A stretch of 64,000 bases of DNA, taken from Lentihominibacter hominis (GTDB taxonomy: Bacteria > Bacillota > Clostridia > Peptostreptococcales > Anaerovoracaceae). Position 1 is the first letter of the stretch. Each line of letters begins with the position of its first letter. Below, one piece after another: positions 42,542-51,295 of this stretch. The stretch is from contig NZ_JACRTA010000003.1 in the NCBI RefSeq assembly GCF_014385065.1, positions 248,001 to 312,000 of the forward strand, read 5' to 3'. The notes under the pieces were generated by a model that saw only the letters and a program-made list of their open reading frames with translations, did no database searches and had not been told where the DNA came from. The position numbers and the translations under genes are program-made.

Positions 42542-43243
42542 TTATTTATCTACAAATTCTTCAACACATCGTTCATATGCTTTAACGGGGTCATCTGCTG
42601 CCGTTATGCTTCTTCCCACAACTATATAATCGGAACCAAGCTCCTTTGCTTTAGCCGGTGTGGTTACACGAGCCTGATCTCCCTTGTCGTCATCTGCAAA
42701 TCTAACTCCCGGAGTCACTGTAAGGAAAGTATCTCCGCACACTCCGTGAACTTTCGGAGATTCCAGAGGTGAACATACAACTCCGTCAAGACCTGCTACC
42801 TTAGCGTTGTAAGCATAGTGAGCAACAACTTTTTCCATATCCTCATCTATCATCAGATCATTCTGCATACGCTCCTGTGTAGTTGACGTAAGCTGGGTAA
42901 CTGCTATGAGCAGTGGCCTGCTGCCATCATCTGCTTTAAGTCCTTCAAGACCGGCCTTCATCATGTCTATAGTTCCCGAAGCATGAACATTGCACATATC
43001 CACTCCCAGTCCCGAAAGAACCCTCATGGCCTTATTTACAGTATTGGGAATGTCATGGAGCTTAAGATCAAGAAATACCTTATGTCCACGCATTTTAAGC
43101 ATTTTTACGATATCAGGACCTTCCGCATAAAAAAGCTCCATGCCTATCTTCACATAAGGTCTTGAATCTCCCAGTTTTTCGAGAAAGTGCAGCGTTTCCT
43201 CACTGCTGTTAAAATCACATGCTATGATAACATCTTTACCCAT
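42542..43243 (-). CDS. pyrF: Orotidine-5'-phosphate decarboxylase
   Basis: Decarboxylates OMP to UMP (233 residues, TIM barrel). The catalytic Lys-Asp set is in VFLDLKLHDIPNTV; the phosphate loop is VTPGVRFADDDKGDQARV and DYIVVGRSITAADDP. It is a group 1 enzyme. Its ATG overlaps the pyrD stop by one base, so the two are coupled. Confidence 0.96.
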   Translation of the reverse strand: MGKDVIIACDFNSSEETLHFLEKLGDSRPYVKIGMELFYAEGPDIVKMLKMRGHKVFLDLKLHDIPNTVNKAMRVLSGLGVDMCNVHASGTIDMMKAGLEGLKADDGSRPLLIAVTQLTSTTQERMQNDLMIDEDMEKVVAHYAYNAKVAGLDGVVCSPLESPKVHGVCGDTFLTVTPGVRFADDDKGDQARVTTPAKAKELGSDYIVVGRSITAADDPVKAYERCVEEFVDK

Positions 43244-44154
43244 TAATGCGCACCTCCTATTATATCTTTAAGATCATTTATACCGTATTTTTTCATTGTC
43301 TGAGGCAGCGCCTCCACAACCTCTTTGCATACATAAGGATTCACAAGATTAGCCGCCCCAATCTGCACTGCCGATGCTCCTGCCAGCATCATCTCTATTA
43401 CATCTTCGGCAGAGAAAATGCCTCCTATGCCGATAATCGGAATATCTACACATTCATACACCTGATAAACCATCCTCAGAGCTACCGGAAAAACCGCAGG
43501 ACCCGAAAATCCTCCCATTTTATTGGCTACTACAGGCTTTCTTGTCTTAAGATCTATTCTCATGCCAAGCATTGTATTTATGAGGGATATACCGTCGGCG
43601 CCCGCTTCTTCACAAGCTGCTGCGATTTCCGTTATATCTGTAACATTGGGAGAAAGCTTTACTATCACAGGTTTGCTGACCCGTGATTTCACTGCCTTGA
43701 CCACCTGCGCCGCTGCCTTTGCATCTGTTCCGAAGGCGATGCCGCCGCCGTGTACATTGGGACATGAAACATTCACTTCAAGCCACCCCACCTGGTCACA
43801 GCTGTCAAGCCTCTGACATACTTCCGTATATTCCTCCACTGAAAAGCCTCCGACATTTGCCATAACTTTTTTATGTAAACATCTTTTCAACTTAGGCAGT
43901 TCTTCTTCTATTACTTTATCTACTCCCGGATTCTGAAGGCCTATTGAATTGATAAGCCCTTCTCTGCATTCCGCTATTCTCGGCGTGGGATTGCCGAATC
44001 TCGGCTCAAGAGTTGTTCCTTTGAAAGAAAAGCTTCCCAGTATATTTATATCGAATAACTCCGCGAACTCATACCCGTATCCGAAGGTTCCGCTGGCAGC
44101 CATAACAGGATTGTCCAGCGTTACTCCGCAGAGATCCACTTTGGTATTTACCAT
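43243..44154 (-). CDS. pyrD: Dihydroorotate dehydrogenase B, catalytic subunit
   Basis: FMN enzyme oxidising dihydroorotate to orotate (303 residues). It is class 1B: the catalytic base is Cys in EVNVSCPNVHGGG and it works with PyrK, passing electrons to NAD. Other motifs: ASGTFGYGYEF, KLSPNVTDITEIA, and GIGGIFSAEDVIEMMLAGA. AGGAGAGATAAT precedes ATG 44154, which lies 7 bases inside pyrK. Confidence 0.96.
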   Translation of the reverse strand: MVNTKVDLCGVTLDNPVMAASGTFGYGYEFAELFDINILGSFSFKGTTLEPRFGNPTPRIAECREGLINSIGLQNPGVDKVIEEELPKLKRCLHKKVMANVGGFSVEEYTEVCQRLDSCDQVGWLEVNVSCPNVHGGGIAFGTDAKAAAQVVKAVKSRVSKPVIVKLSPNVTDITEIAAACEEAGADGISLINTMLGMRIDLKTRKPVVANKMGGFSGPAVFPVALRMVYQVYECVDIPIIGIGGIFSAEDVIEMMLAGASAVQIGAANLVNPYVCKEVVEALPQTMKKYGINDLKDIIGGAH

Positions 44155-44894
44155 ATTATCTCTCCTCTCTTTAATACAGGACCTTCTTTGCATATACGTT
44201 TGCTTCCGTATTTTGTCTCACAGGAGCACCCCATACATGCTCCGAACCCGCATCCCATTCTTTCCTCGAAGCTAAGCTGACCGTCTGTTTTCTTATCCGC
44301 AGTATAATCAATAGCCTTAAGCATTGCTTCTGGTCCGCATGCGAAAAAGTAAGTATACTCAATAGTTTTAAGAGCGTCTGTTACAAATCCCTCTGTACCG
44401 ATGCTGCCGTCTGCGGAAGTTACGTAAACATCTGCTCCCATTGCCTTGAATTCTTCTATGTAAAAGCTGTCCTTCTGCGAATTAAAGCCCAGAATTACAG
44501 ACGGTTTCACGCCCTTGGATATAAGAAGCCTGCACAGTCCGTACATGGGGGGAACACCTGCGCCGCCGCCTATAAGTACAGGTTTTTCACCGATATTCTC
44601 ATCTTCAATATTAAAACCGTTGCCCAATGGTGTCAGAATATCCAGCATCTGTCCTGCTTCCATTTTACTCATTTTCTCTGTTCCCGCACCTACAGTCTTG
44701 TATATAATTGTAATATTGCTGTCTGTCCAGTCACATACGGAAATGGGTCTTCTTAAAAAAAAGCCGTCAAGTTTTATATTGACAAACTGTCCTCCGTTGG
44801 AGATCCCGTGCTCCCCACTGCAGAAAAGCTTCATTTCGTAGGTTTTATCTGCGATTTTTTTATTGGATAATATTTTGAAATCTGATTTCTTCAT
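44148..44894 (-). CDS. pyrK: Dihydroorotate dehydrogenase B, electron transfer subunit
   Basis: FAD and 2Fe-2S protein (248 residues) that takes electrons from PyrD and reduces NAD. The FAD-binding part has FLRRPISVCDW, the NAD part IGGGAGVPPMYGL, and the C-terminal cluster has Cys in ERMGCGFGACMGCSCETK plus one further Cys in RICKEG. Its neighbour pyrD is its partner. Confidence 0.95.
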   Translation of the reverse strand: MKKSDFKILSNKKIADKTYEMKLFCSGEHGISNGGQFVNIKLDGFFLRRPISVCDWTDSNITIIYKTVGAGTEKMSKMEAGQMLDILTPLGNGFNIEDENIGEKPVLIGGGAGVPPMYGLCRLLISKGVKPSVILGFNSQKDSFYIEEFKAMGADVYVTSADGSIGTEGFVTDALKTIEYTYFFACGPEAMLKAIDYTADKKTDGQLSFEERMGCGFGACMGCSCETKYGSKRICKEGPVLKRGEIIW

Positions 44895-44938
44895 TGATAT
44901 TTCTCCGTATTTTCATTGCTATATATTGATACTTCACA

Positions 44939-46120
44939 TTAATACTTCCAGACGATGTTTCCGTCGACTACAGTCATCATACATCTGCCTTTTACGCTCC
45001 AGCCTTCAAACGGGCAGCTTCGTCCCTTTGTCATGAATTTTTCCGGGTCTATTACGTATTCATGCTCCAGATCCCAGATTGAAAATGTCGGAGCATTTTT
45101 TTTCAGCTCTTCTCTCAGTGGTGTAACTTCAAATCCGAAACGTTTTCTCGGATTTTCATACATTAGGTCTATAAGTTTTTCCATAGTTATAATGCCCGGT
45201 GCCACAAGCTTTGAATACATTACAGGCAGCGCTGTTTCCATGCCTACTATACCAAATGCACTTCCTGCAAATCCTTTGCTTTTCTCTTCAATACTGTGAG
45301 GAGCATGGTCAGTGGCTATCATATCTATCGTCCCGTCAGCTATGGCCGCAAGAAGAGCTTCCTTATCTTCACGGCTCTTTATAGGTGGGTTCATCTTGAA
45401 TCTGCCGCTGTCTTCAATCTCATCATTTGAAATAGTAAGATAGTGAGGCGCCGTTTCACAGGTTATATCAAGCCCCTCTTTCTTTGCTGCTCTTATCAGG
45501 TCCACAGACTCTTTTGTTGAAACATGGCACACATGATAACTGCAGCCAGTCTGTTCTATCAGCTTTATATCGCGTTCAAGCTGTTTCCATTCGCTTTCGG
45601 AGGTTTCTTTTGGAAAACTTTCATCTTCACAGTGAGCCACTATTAGCTTACCCAAAGCCTTCGCCCGTATCATTGCATCTTTCATCATCTGTTCTGATGC
45701 CACGCCTCTGCCGTCATCAGTAAAACCTATAACATATTCGGTCATCTGCTCCATGTCGGCAGGTTCGCTTCCAAGCTCACCCTTCGTTATTGCTCCGTAT
45801 GGATACACATGAACTTTTGCATCCTTTTTTATAGCATCCAGCTGTACTTTAAGATTATCAAGACTGTCAGGGCAGGGATCAAGATTAGGCATGGAAAATA
45901 TATCAGTAAATCCACCTGCGGCTGCTGACAGTGTACCACTTTTCATAGTTTCCTTATATAAAAAACCCGGCTCTCTCAAATGTACGTGTACATCCGTAAG
46001 ACCGGGTAAAATATGACAATTTGAAAAATGAGAAATATCAATACCGACAGATCCGAGATGATCCCTCTCAGCAATATTGATATCTTCAACTTTAATGAAT
46101 CTTTCGTAATTACCTCTCAT
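44939..46120 (-). CDS. pyrC: Dihydroorotase
   Basis: Zinc amidohydrolase closing carbamoyl aspartate to dihydroorotate (393 residues; type I). Metal ligands: DVHVHLREPG, AHCEDESF, YHVCHVST and the catalytic ATDHAPHS. The C-terminus ends in the usual small beta domain (GWSVKGRCMMTVVDGN). ATG 46120 was chosen for GGAG six bases upstream and for the agreement with the promoter at 46160-46188; longer starts would lie upstream of the transcript start. First gene of pyrC-K-D-F-E-B-I. Confidence 0.94.
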   Translation of the reverse strand: MRGNYERFIKVEDINIAERDHLGSVGIDISHFSNCHILPGLTDVHVHLREPGFLYKETMKSGTLSAAAGGFTDIFSMPNLDPCPDSLDNLKVQLDAIKKDAKVHVYPYGAITKGELGSEPADMEQMTEYVIGFTDDGRGVASEQMMKDAMIRAKALGKLIVAHCEDESFPKETSESEWKQLERDIKLIEQTGCSYHVCHVSTKESVDLIRAAKKEGLDITCETAPHYLTISNDEIEDSGRFKMNPPIKSREDKEALLAAIADGTIDMIATDHAPHSIEEKSKGFAGSAFGIVGMETALPVMYSKLVAPGIITMEKLIDLMYENPRKRFGFEVTPLREELKKNAPTFSIWDLEHEYVIDPEKFMTKGRSCPFEGWSVKGRCMMTVVDGNIVWKY

Positions 46121-46159
46121 CGCTATCTCCAATTTTCTATATACATTAACATCCTTACA

Positions 46160-46188
46160 TTTATACCATAACAGAATTATCATGTCAA
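46160..46188 (-). promoter_or_regulatory. Strong SigA promoter of the pyr operon
   Basis: On the minus strand a perfect TTGACA (46183-46188), 17 bp, then TATAAA (46160-46165). The leader is only about 33 nt, leaving no room for a PyrR-type attenuator. Confidence 0.85.
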
Positions 46189-46211
46189 TAGAAAATAACG
46201 ATTCGTATAAT

Positions 46212-46910
46212 TTACGCTCTGAGCATAGATCCAAGGAAAGAAATAAGTCTTTCGTTTTCAGGATTATCAAAGATCTCCTTGGGAGTTCCCTCCTCTACTA
46301 TGACACCTCCATCCATGAAAATGACCCTGTCGGCTACTTCTTTGGCGAATCCCATTTCATGTGTGACTACGATCATAGTAGTATGCTCCTTTGCCAGAAG
46401 CTTCATTACATTTAAAACTTCACCTGTTATCTCAGGATCAAGTGCAGATGTAGGTTCATCGAAAAGCATGATATCAGGTTTCATTGCCAAAGCTCTGGCA
46501 ATAGCTATACGCTGCTTCTGACCTCCTGATAAATGCGCCGGATATACATTCGCTTTGCTTTCCAGACCTACCATCTTAAGAAGCTTATTCGCTTCTTCAT
46601 ATGCATTTTCTTTCTTTTCCTTTTTTACTTTTATAGGCGCATATGTAATATTCTCTGCACAAGTCATATGAGGAAAAAGGTTAAAGTGCTGAAAAACCAT
46701 TCCGGTAGTTCCCTTCAGCTCTATCTGTCCCGATGTTATACTGTTGAGACCATTGATACATCGCAGCAGCGTACTTTTTCCCGATCCGGAAGGGCCGATA
46801 ATAGCTACTATCTCTCCTTTGTGCATAGAAAAATTCACATTATCGACAGCTTTAAAGCCAGAATAATCTTTTACGATGTTCTTCATCTCCAATATGGTTT
46901 CTCTGCTCAT
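46212..46910 (-). CDS. Polar amino acid ABC transporter, ATP-binding protein
   Basis: ATPase of an amino-acid importer, 232 residues, GlnQ/HisP type. P-loop [19 protein letters not shown], signature [19 protein letters not shown], Walker [16 protein letters not shown]-loop [12 protein letters not shown] 46910 overlaps the permease stop (TGATG) and has AGGAGG seven bases upstream, so it is preferred to the ATG at 46916. Last gene of a three-gene transporter operon. Confidence 0.95.
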   Translation of the reverse strand: MSRETILEMKNIVKDYSGFKAVDNVNFSMHKGEIVAIIGPSGSGKSTLLRCINGLNSITSGQIELKGTTGMVFQHFNLFPHMTCAENITYAPIKVKKEKKENAYEEANKLLKMVGLESKANVYPAHLSGGQKQRIAIARALAMKPDIMLFDEPTSALDPEITGEVLNVMKLLAKEHTTMIVVTHEMGFAKEVADRVIFMDGGVIVEEGTPKEIFDNPENERLISFLGSMLRA

Positions 46911-47569
46911 CACCATTCCTCCTTAGCATCATATCTGGAAAAATATTTTTCCAATCTGCCGGCTACGACCGTGAGTACAAATGTCATTATCAAATAAATG
47001 ATGGCAGCAAAGAAAAACGGAGTCATGTCTGTCATCCTGTTTACTGCACTGTTGGTTGCTTTCATCAGCTCTATAACAGGAAGAGACGATGCAAGTGCAG
47101 TATCCTTAACGAGAGTTATCGCTTCGTTGACTACAGGAGGAAGTATTGCCTTCATGGTTTGCGGAAGTATTATATCTCCCATGGTCTGCCGTTTCGAAAG
47201 GCCCAGTGCATGAGCAGCTTCGTACTGCCCTCTGTCAATACTGTTAATACCTCCTCTGTAGATTTCTGCAAAATATGCTGCATAGTTAAGCACATATGTC
47301 AGAACCACCGTGATAAAAGCATTCATCTGTATATTGAGAACCAGTGGGAAAAAGAAGTAAAAGAAGAACAGCTGCAGTAGCAGCGGTGTTCCTCTGAAAA
47401 TCCACACATATACCTTGCATATAAAACTGAGTGGTTTTATTCTGCTGTTGCTCCCAAGAGCTATAGGAAGACCCAGCGGCAGAGATATGACGAGAGTCAG
47501 TGCAAATAATTCGACTGTAACTACAGCTCCTTCCAGCATAAAAGGAATAAACTCCATTACCTTATCCAT
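46910..47569 (-). CDS. Polar amino acid ABC transporter, permease
   Basis: Membrane subunit of the amino-acid importer (219 residues, about five helices). The permease-ATPase contact loop is [25 protein letters not shown], split here as [12 protein letters not shown] and [11 protein letters not shown]. Only one permease gene is present, so the functional unit is likely a homodimer. It lies between the binding protein and the ATPase. Confidence 0.95.
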   Translation of the reverse strand: MDKVMEFIPFMLEGAVVTVELFALTLVISLPLGLPIALGSNSRIKPLSFICKVYVWIFRGTPLLLQLFFFYFFFPLVLNIQMNAFITVVLTYVLNYAAYFAEIYRGGINSIDRGQYEAAHALGLSKRQTMGDIILPQTMKAILPPVVNEAITLVKDTALASSLPVIELMKATNSAVNRMTDMTPFFFAAIIYLIMTFVLTVVAGRLEKYFSRYDAKEEW

Positions 47570-47601
47570 AATAATATCCTTACTGTAAAATAAATTTAAA
47601 A

Positions 47602-48411
47602 TCAGTCTTCAAGAGGTTCAAGAACTACGATATCTTTGCCAAACCATTTTTCGCTGATCTCTGCAGCTTTGCCGTTGTCCATGAGAACTTTCAAAGCATC
47701 ATTTACTTTGTCTCTGAGATCAGTGTTGTCTTTAGCAAAACCTATTACATAGTAATCATCACCAAGTGAATAAGTGCATTCTTTAAGCTCTCCGCCCAGG
47801 TTTTTATTTGTGTACTCGCCCAGAACCTGATCCACGGCGATAACATCAACTCTTCCCGCTTTAAGATCCATAATGGCAGTATCATATGTATCATATTCAC
47901 TGATATTATCTTTGAAAGAATCATAAGCTTCATTTGATTTAAGCATTTCAAGTGCAGATGAATCTACCTGAGTTCCTATTTTCATTCCGGCCAGCTGATC
48001 TGCCGAAGTCACATCAGTATCGGAATTTGCCAGAGCCATAAGCACGATCTTATTATTCAGATACTTATCTGAGAGAGACATGTTTTCCTTTCTTTCCGGT
48101 GTTATGGACATTCCATTCCACACACAGTCCACAGTACCTGCTTCAAGCTCAGTTTCTTTCGCATTCCAGTCTATAGGTTTGAACTCAACTTCCATATCAA
48201 GTTCCTCTCCTACTGCATTTCCCAGATCAATATCAAAACCTACAAGTTCGCCGTCTTCATCTCTGAAGCCCATAGGTGCAAATGTATCATCCAGTCCTAC
48301 TACCAGCTTGTCTTTATCTGCTGAATCATCAGATCCGCCACAGCCTGTAAGGGCGAATATTCCGACCGCCATAACCATGATCATCATAATACACAGAAAT
48401 TTCTTCTTCAT
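47602..48411 (-). CDS. Polar amino acid ABC transporter, substrate-binding lipoprotein
   Basis: Surface binding protein, 269 residues, family 3 solute-binding fold. The signal peptide ends in the lipobox LTGC (Cys about residue 23), so the protein is lipid-anchored. Then comes GLDDTFAPMGFRDEDGELVGFDIDL, the usual ligand-binding start. The exact amino acid cannot be predicted. First gene of the importer operon, with a promoter just upstream. Confidence 0.94.
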   Translation of the reverse strand: MKKKFLCIMMIMVMAVGIFALTGCGGSDDSADKDKLVVGLDDTFAPMGFRDEDGELVGFDIDLGNAVGEELDMEVEFKPIDWNAKETELEAGTVDCVWNGMSITPERKENMSLSDKYLNNKIVLMALANSDTDVTSADQLAGMKIGTQVDSSALEMLKSNEAYDSFKDNISEYDTYDTAIMDLKAGRVDVIAVDQVLGEYTNKNLGGELKECTYSLGDDYYVIGFAKDNTDLRDKVNDALKVLMDNGKAAEISEKWFGKDIVVLEPLED

Positions 48412-48504
48412 TTTTATCCTCCATTACTGTTTAATTAAATGTTCAATACTGATCAAGCAACTGTATTATCACTTTATCGCATTAAATCTAAACACTCTTT
48501 TCAC

Positions 48505-48531
48505 TTTATACTATTATCAATCTGTTGTCAA
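48505..48531 (-). promoter_or_regulatory. Promoter for the amino acid transporter
   Basis: On the minus strand a perfect TTGACA (48526-48531) and TATAAA (48505-48510). The spacer is 15 bp, short for SigA, so activity may be low or helped by a regulator. Confidence 0.5.
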
Positions 48532-48554
48532 TCCCTAAAATTCAGCTAAACATA

Positions 48555-48564
48555 CCCCCCCCCC
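48555..48564. repeat. Homopolymer tract of ten C
   Basis: An uninterrupted C10 run (G10 on the minus strand) in the divergent intergenic region, five bases upstream of the -35 of the ABC exporter promoter. Such runs slip in replication, so length may vary between cells. Confidence 0.85.
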
Positions 48565-48569
48565 TCGTT

Positions 48570-48598
48570 TTGTTTTGAACAGTATTTTATGTTATACT
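48570..48598 (+). promoter_or_regulatory. Likely promoter of the ABC exporter pair
   Basis: TTGTTT (48570-48575), 17 bp, TATACT (48593-48598); 31 bp before the ATG. Confidence 0.55.
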
Positions 48599-48629
48599 TT
48601 TACAAAACAGAAAAGGAATAAGGTGTTAT

Positions 48630-49325
48630 ATGAAATTAATAATAAAAGATTTGAAAAAATCCTTTGAAAAAAAGGAAGTATTAAATGGGATTAACTTTGA
48701 ATTCGAAAAGGGTAAAATATATGGATTGCTGGGAAGAAACGGAGCCGGTAAAACTACTTTGTTCAACTGCATAAACGAAGACATTCCCATTGATGCCGGC
48801 GATTTTTATATAGAAGACGAAAACGGCAGTAAACCTGCTCCCGAATACATAGGATATGTGCTCTCTACCCCCAATGTTCCCGAATTCCTCACAGGAAGAG
48901 AATTTTTAAAATTTTTCATTGAAATCAACGAGCACAAAATCAAAGATAAAAAAGATATTGATCTGTATTTCGACCTTATGAAAATAAATGAAAGTGACAG
49001 AGACAAGCTCATGAAAGATTATTCCCATGGAATGAAAAACAAGATGCAAATGCTCGTAAACATAATAGCGAGTCCTGATGTCCTGTTGCTTGACGAACCG
49101 CTTACTTCTTTTGATGTTGTCGTAGCAGAAGAAATGAAGCAAATGCTGAAAAGCATAAAAGACAACCATATAATAATATTCTCCACTCATATAATGGAAC
49201 TGGCTTTAGATCTGTGCGATGAAATAGTAATCTTAAACAAAGGTATCCTTGAACAAATAGATAAAAATTATCTTGACAGTGATAGTTTCAAAAATAAGAT
49301 TATAGAAACGTTAAAGGAGGAATAA
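48630..49325 (+). CDS. ABC transporter ATP-binding protein
   Basis: ABC ATPase of 231 residues, probably of an exporter or multidrug/peptide type. P-loop GLLGRNGAGKTTLFNCIN; signature degenerate as YSHGMKNKMQMLVNI (usual LSGGQ becomes YSHGM, seen in this subgroup); Walker B VLLLDEPLTSFD; H-loop STHIMELALD. Start ATG 48630 is behind AAGGTG. It is coupled to a membrane protein gene two bases downstream. Confidence 0.9.
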   Translation: MKLIIKDLKKSFEKKEVLNGINFEFEKGKIYGLLGRNGAGKTTLFNCINEDIPIDAGDFYIEDENGSKPAPEYIGYVLSTPNVPEFLTGREFLKFFIEINEHKIKDKKDIDLYFDLMKINESDRDKLMKDYSHGMKNKMQMLVNIIASPDVLLLDEPLTSFDVVVAEEMKQMLKSIKDNHIIIFSTHIMELALDLCDEIVILNKGILEQIDKNYLDSDSFKNKIIETLKEE

Positions 49326-49327
49326 GT

Positions 49328-50905
49328 ATGATGGAGACTTTTGCCACATCTTTTAAATTAAAAAACACTTACAGAGTAAACAGCATCATATATTCCATAA
49401 AAGGACTTCCTCTTGTAAGAAAGATACTGCCTGATAGTCTGTATAAAAATAAAGGGCTTAAAGTATTGGGTAATATAATCAGTGCTATATGGGAAATTGC
49501 CGGCACATTTCTGGGGAAAATAATATATATAACTTTTATGATAGTTTTTATGTCCTATTTATTCGATACTGATAAAGGAAATACTTTTCTTCACATTTTC
49601 CTCTTCCTTACTTTGGCTGGAAGTGTACTCAATACATATCTATTTAATCCCAGCAAGGACAAATACTACGCCATCATCATTATGAACATGAACGCCAATA
49701 AATTTGCGCTGTCAAATTACTGCTATTCGATGCTCAGAGTGGTGATAGGATTCATGCCTGTAACGGTTATATCAGGGATGTTGTATGGTATTCCACTGTG
49801 GATCTGTATAGCTCTGCCGTTTTTTGTAGTAATGTCAAAAATGACAGCTATTGCCCTTGATATATTGAAATATAAAAAAACAGGTACTGCCAGTAATGAG
49901 AATATGCCAACAAAAGGATATTGGATCTTTGTCGGCATTATGATAGCCGCAGCTTATATACCTCCTTTTTTTGGTATAGTCATCAATTTTAATATTTTTA
50001 CAATATTACTGACCCTTAGTTTTATTATAGGTATCGTAAGCCTTATACAAATATACAGTTTTAAAGATTATAAGAAACTATATAAATTGATTCTGACTAC
50101 AGAAAATGTATATGCTTTTAAAAATGCTACAAGCTCAGATGCAGTAAAAATTAATATGGCTAAACGTATAGACTATGACAAAGATATAGCCAGTACTAAA
50201 AGTGGTTTCGCTTATTTTCATGAACTTTTCGTAAAAAGACACAGCAAACTGCTTACAAAGGCAGTTAAAAAGCAAACATTATTTATAATTATAATATTCG
50301 CCATGATTATTATGATTTCATATATCGTACCTGACATAAAAGAAAATCTTAACACAATCGCCCTAACCTACCTTCCCTATTTCGTATTTATTATGTACTT
50401 TCTCAACAGAGGTACTGTTATAACTCAGGCAATGTTTATGAATTGCGACCACAGTATGCTGACCTATAAATTTTATAGAAGGCCCACTGTTATTTTAAGC
50501 ATTTTCAAAGAACGGCTCAAAACCCTGATAAGAATCAACCTCCTGCCGTCCTCCTTTATAGGAATAGGACTGGCAACTCTTTTGTATGTTACAGGTGGTA
50601 CTGAAGATCCTCTTAATTATCTCGTTTTATTTATTTCTATAAACGCAATAAGTATTTTCTTTTCAGTTCATTATCTGGTGCTTTACTATCTTCTTCAGCC
50701 TTATAATATCAATACAAAAATAAAAAACAGCACCTATATCGTAGTACAATACCTTACATATTTTATTTGCTTTTTCATGATGCAATTTAAGCTGCCGACA
50801 CTGTTCTTTGGTATCGCATGTATAATATTCAGCATCTCCTATTGTTTGATCTCTTTGATGTTAGTATACAAACTGGCTCCTAAGACATTTAAAATACGCT
50901 TGTAA
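49328..50905 (+). CDS. ABC transporter membrane protein (ABC-2-like)
   Basis: A 525-residue hydrophobic protein with ten or more membrane helices and a central polar loop (about 245-315). No clear named family can be assigned from motifs; its place directly behind the ATPase and its size suggest the permease half of an ABC-2-type exporter. AAGGAGGAATAAGT precedes ATG 49328; the ATG after it (49331) is also possible. Substrate unknown. Confidence 0.85.
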   Translation: MMETFATSFKLKNTYRVNSIIYSIKGLPLVRKILPDSLYKNKGLKVLGNIISAIWEIAGTFLGKIIYITFMIVFMSYLFDTDKGNTFLHIFLFLTLAGSVLNTYLFNPSKDKYYAIIIMNMNANKFALSNYCYSMLRVVIGFMPVTVISGMLYGIPLWICIALPFFVVMSKMTAIALDILKYKKTGTASNENMPTKGYWIFVGIMIAAAYIPPFFGIVINFNIFTILLTLSFIIGIVSLIQIYSFKDYKKLYKLILTTENVYAFKNATSSDAVKINMAKRIDYDKDIASTKSGFAYFHELFVKRHSKLLTKAVKKQTLFIIIIFAMIIMISYIVPDIKENLNTIALTYLPYFVFIMYFLNRGTVITQAMFMNCDHSMLTYKFYRRPTVILSIFKERLKTLIRINLLPSSFIGIGLATLLYVTGGTEDPLNYLVLFISINAISIFFSVHYLVLYYLLQPYNINTKIKNSTYIVVQYLTYFICFFMMQFKLPTLFFGIACIIFSISYCLISLMLVYKLAPKTFKIRL

Positions 50906-50934
50906 AAAGATTTTAATACGTTTTCTAAGATAAT

Positions 50935-50970
50935 AAAAACTCACGAATCATAAAAGATTCGTGAGTTTTT
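50935..50970. terminator. Bidirectional terminator between the exporter and tRNA-Gly
   Basis: AAAAACTCACGAATC and GATTCGTGAGTTTTT form a perfect 15-bp stem with a 6-nt loop. It starts with A5 and ends with T5, so it works in both directions: for the exporter (+) and the tRNA (-). Confidence 0.93.
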
Positions 50971-50973
50971 ATA

Positions 50974-51047
50974 TGGAGCGGATGATGGGAATCGAACCCA
51001 CAACTTCAGCTTGGGAAGCTGAGGTTTTGCCACTAAACTACATCCGC
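50974..51047 (-). tRNA. tRNA-Gly (anticodon CCC)
   Basis: A 74-nt tRNA read on the minus strand, with the 3' CCA encoded (50974-50976). The acceptor arms GCGGATG and CATCCGC pair perfectly, the anticodon stem is TCAGC/GCTGA with loop TTCCCAA (anticodon CCC, reading GGG), and the T-arm is GTGGG-TTCGATT-CCCAT. No other tRNA is adjacent. Confidence 0.95.
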
Positions 51048-51064
51048 CTGATGTAACTGTATAT

Positions 51065-51093
51065 AGTTTATCACTTAATTAGTGATTTGTAAA
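51065..51093 (-). promoter_or_regulatory. Possible promoter of tRNA-Gly
   Basis: On the minus strand TTTACA (51088-51093), 17 bp, TAAACT (51065-51070), 18 bp before the tRNA. The spacer contains a small palindrome (ATCACT/AGTGAT, 51071-51086). Confidence 0.45.
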
Positions 51094-51230
51094 CATTTAC
51101 ATTTTTAGGTTTAATCTATTTTAAATTTTAATATTTCTCAGTCACAATAAATATGCGTTGTCATCTGACAATATAAACCTCTGTTTTTATAAATCAATCT
51201 TTCACAAATCATATAATTTCAAATGACAAT

Positions 51231-51259
51231 TTGTAAACACGACTTCCCTGTGATAAAAT
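51231..51259 (+). promoter_or_regulatory. Possible promoter of the aldo/keto reductase
   Basis: TTGTAA (51231-51236), 17 bp, TAAAAT (51254-51259), 37 bp before the ATG. The rest of the 51048-51295 gap is AT-rich with no further feature I can support. Confidence 0.45.
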
Positions 51260-51295
51260 CTCAAATAGAATAAATCATAAAGAGGAGGAACAACT

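Noticed and set aside
46121..46211. PyrR attenuator before pyrC
   Set aside because: The leader is too short for terminator and antiterminator structures and contains no PyrR binding loop.
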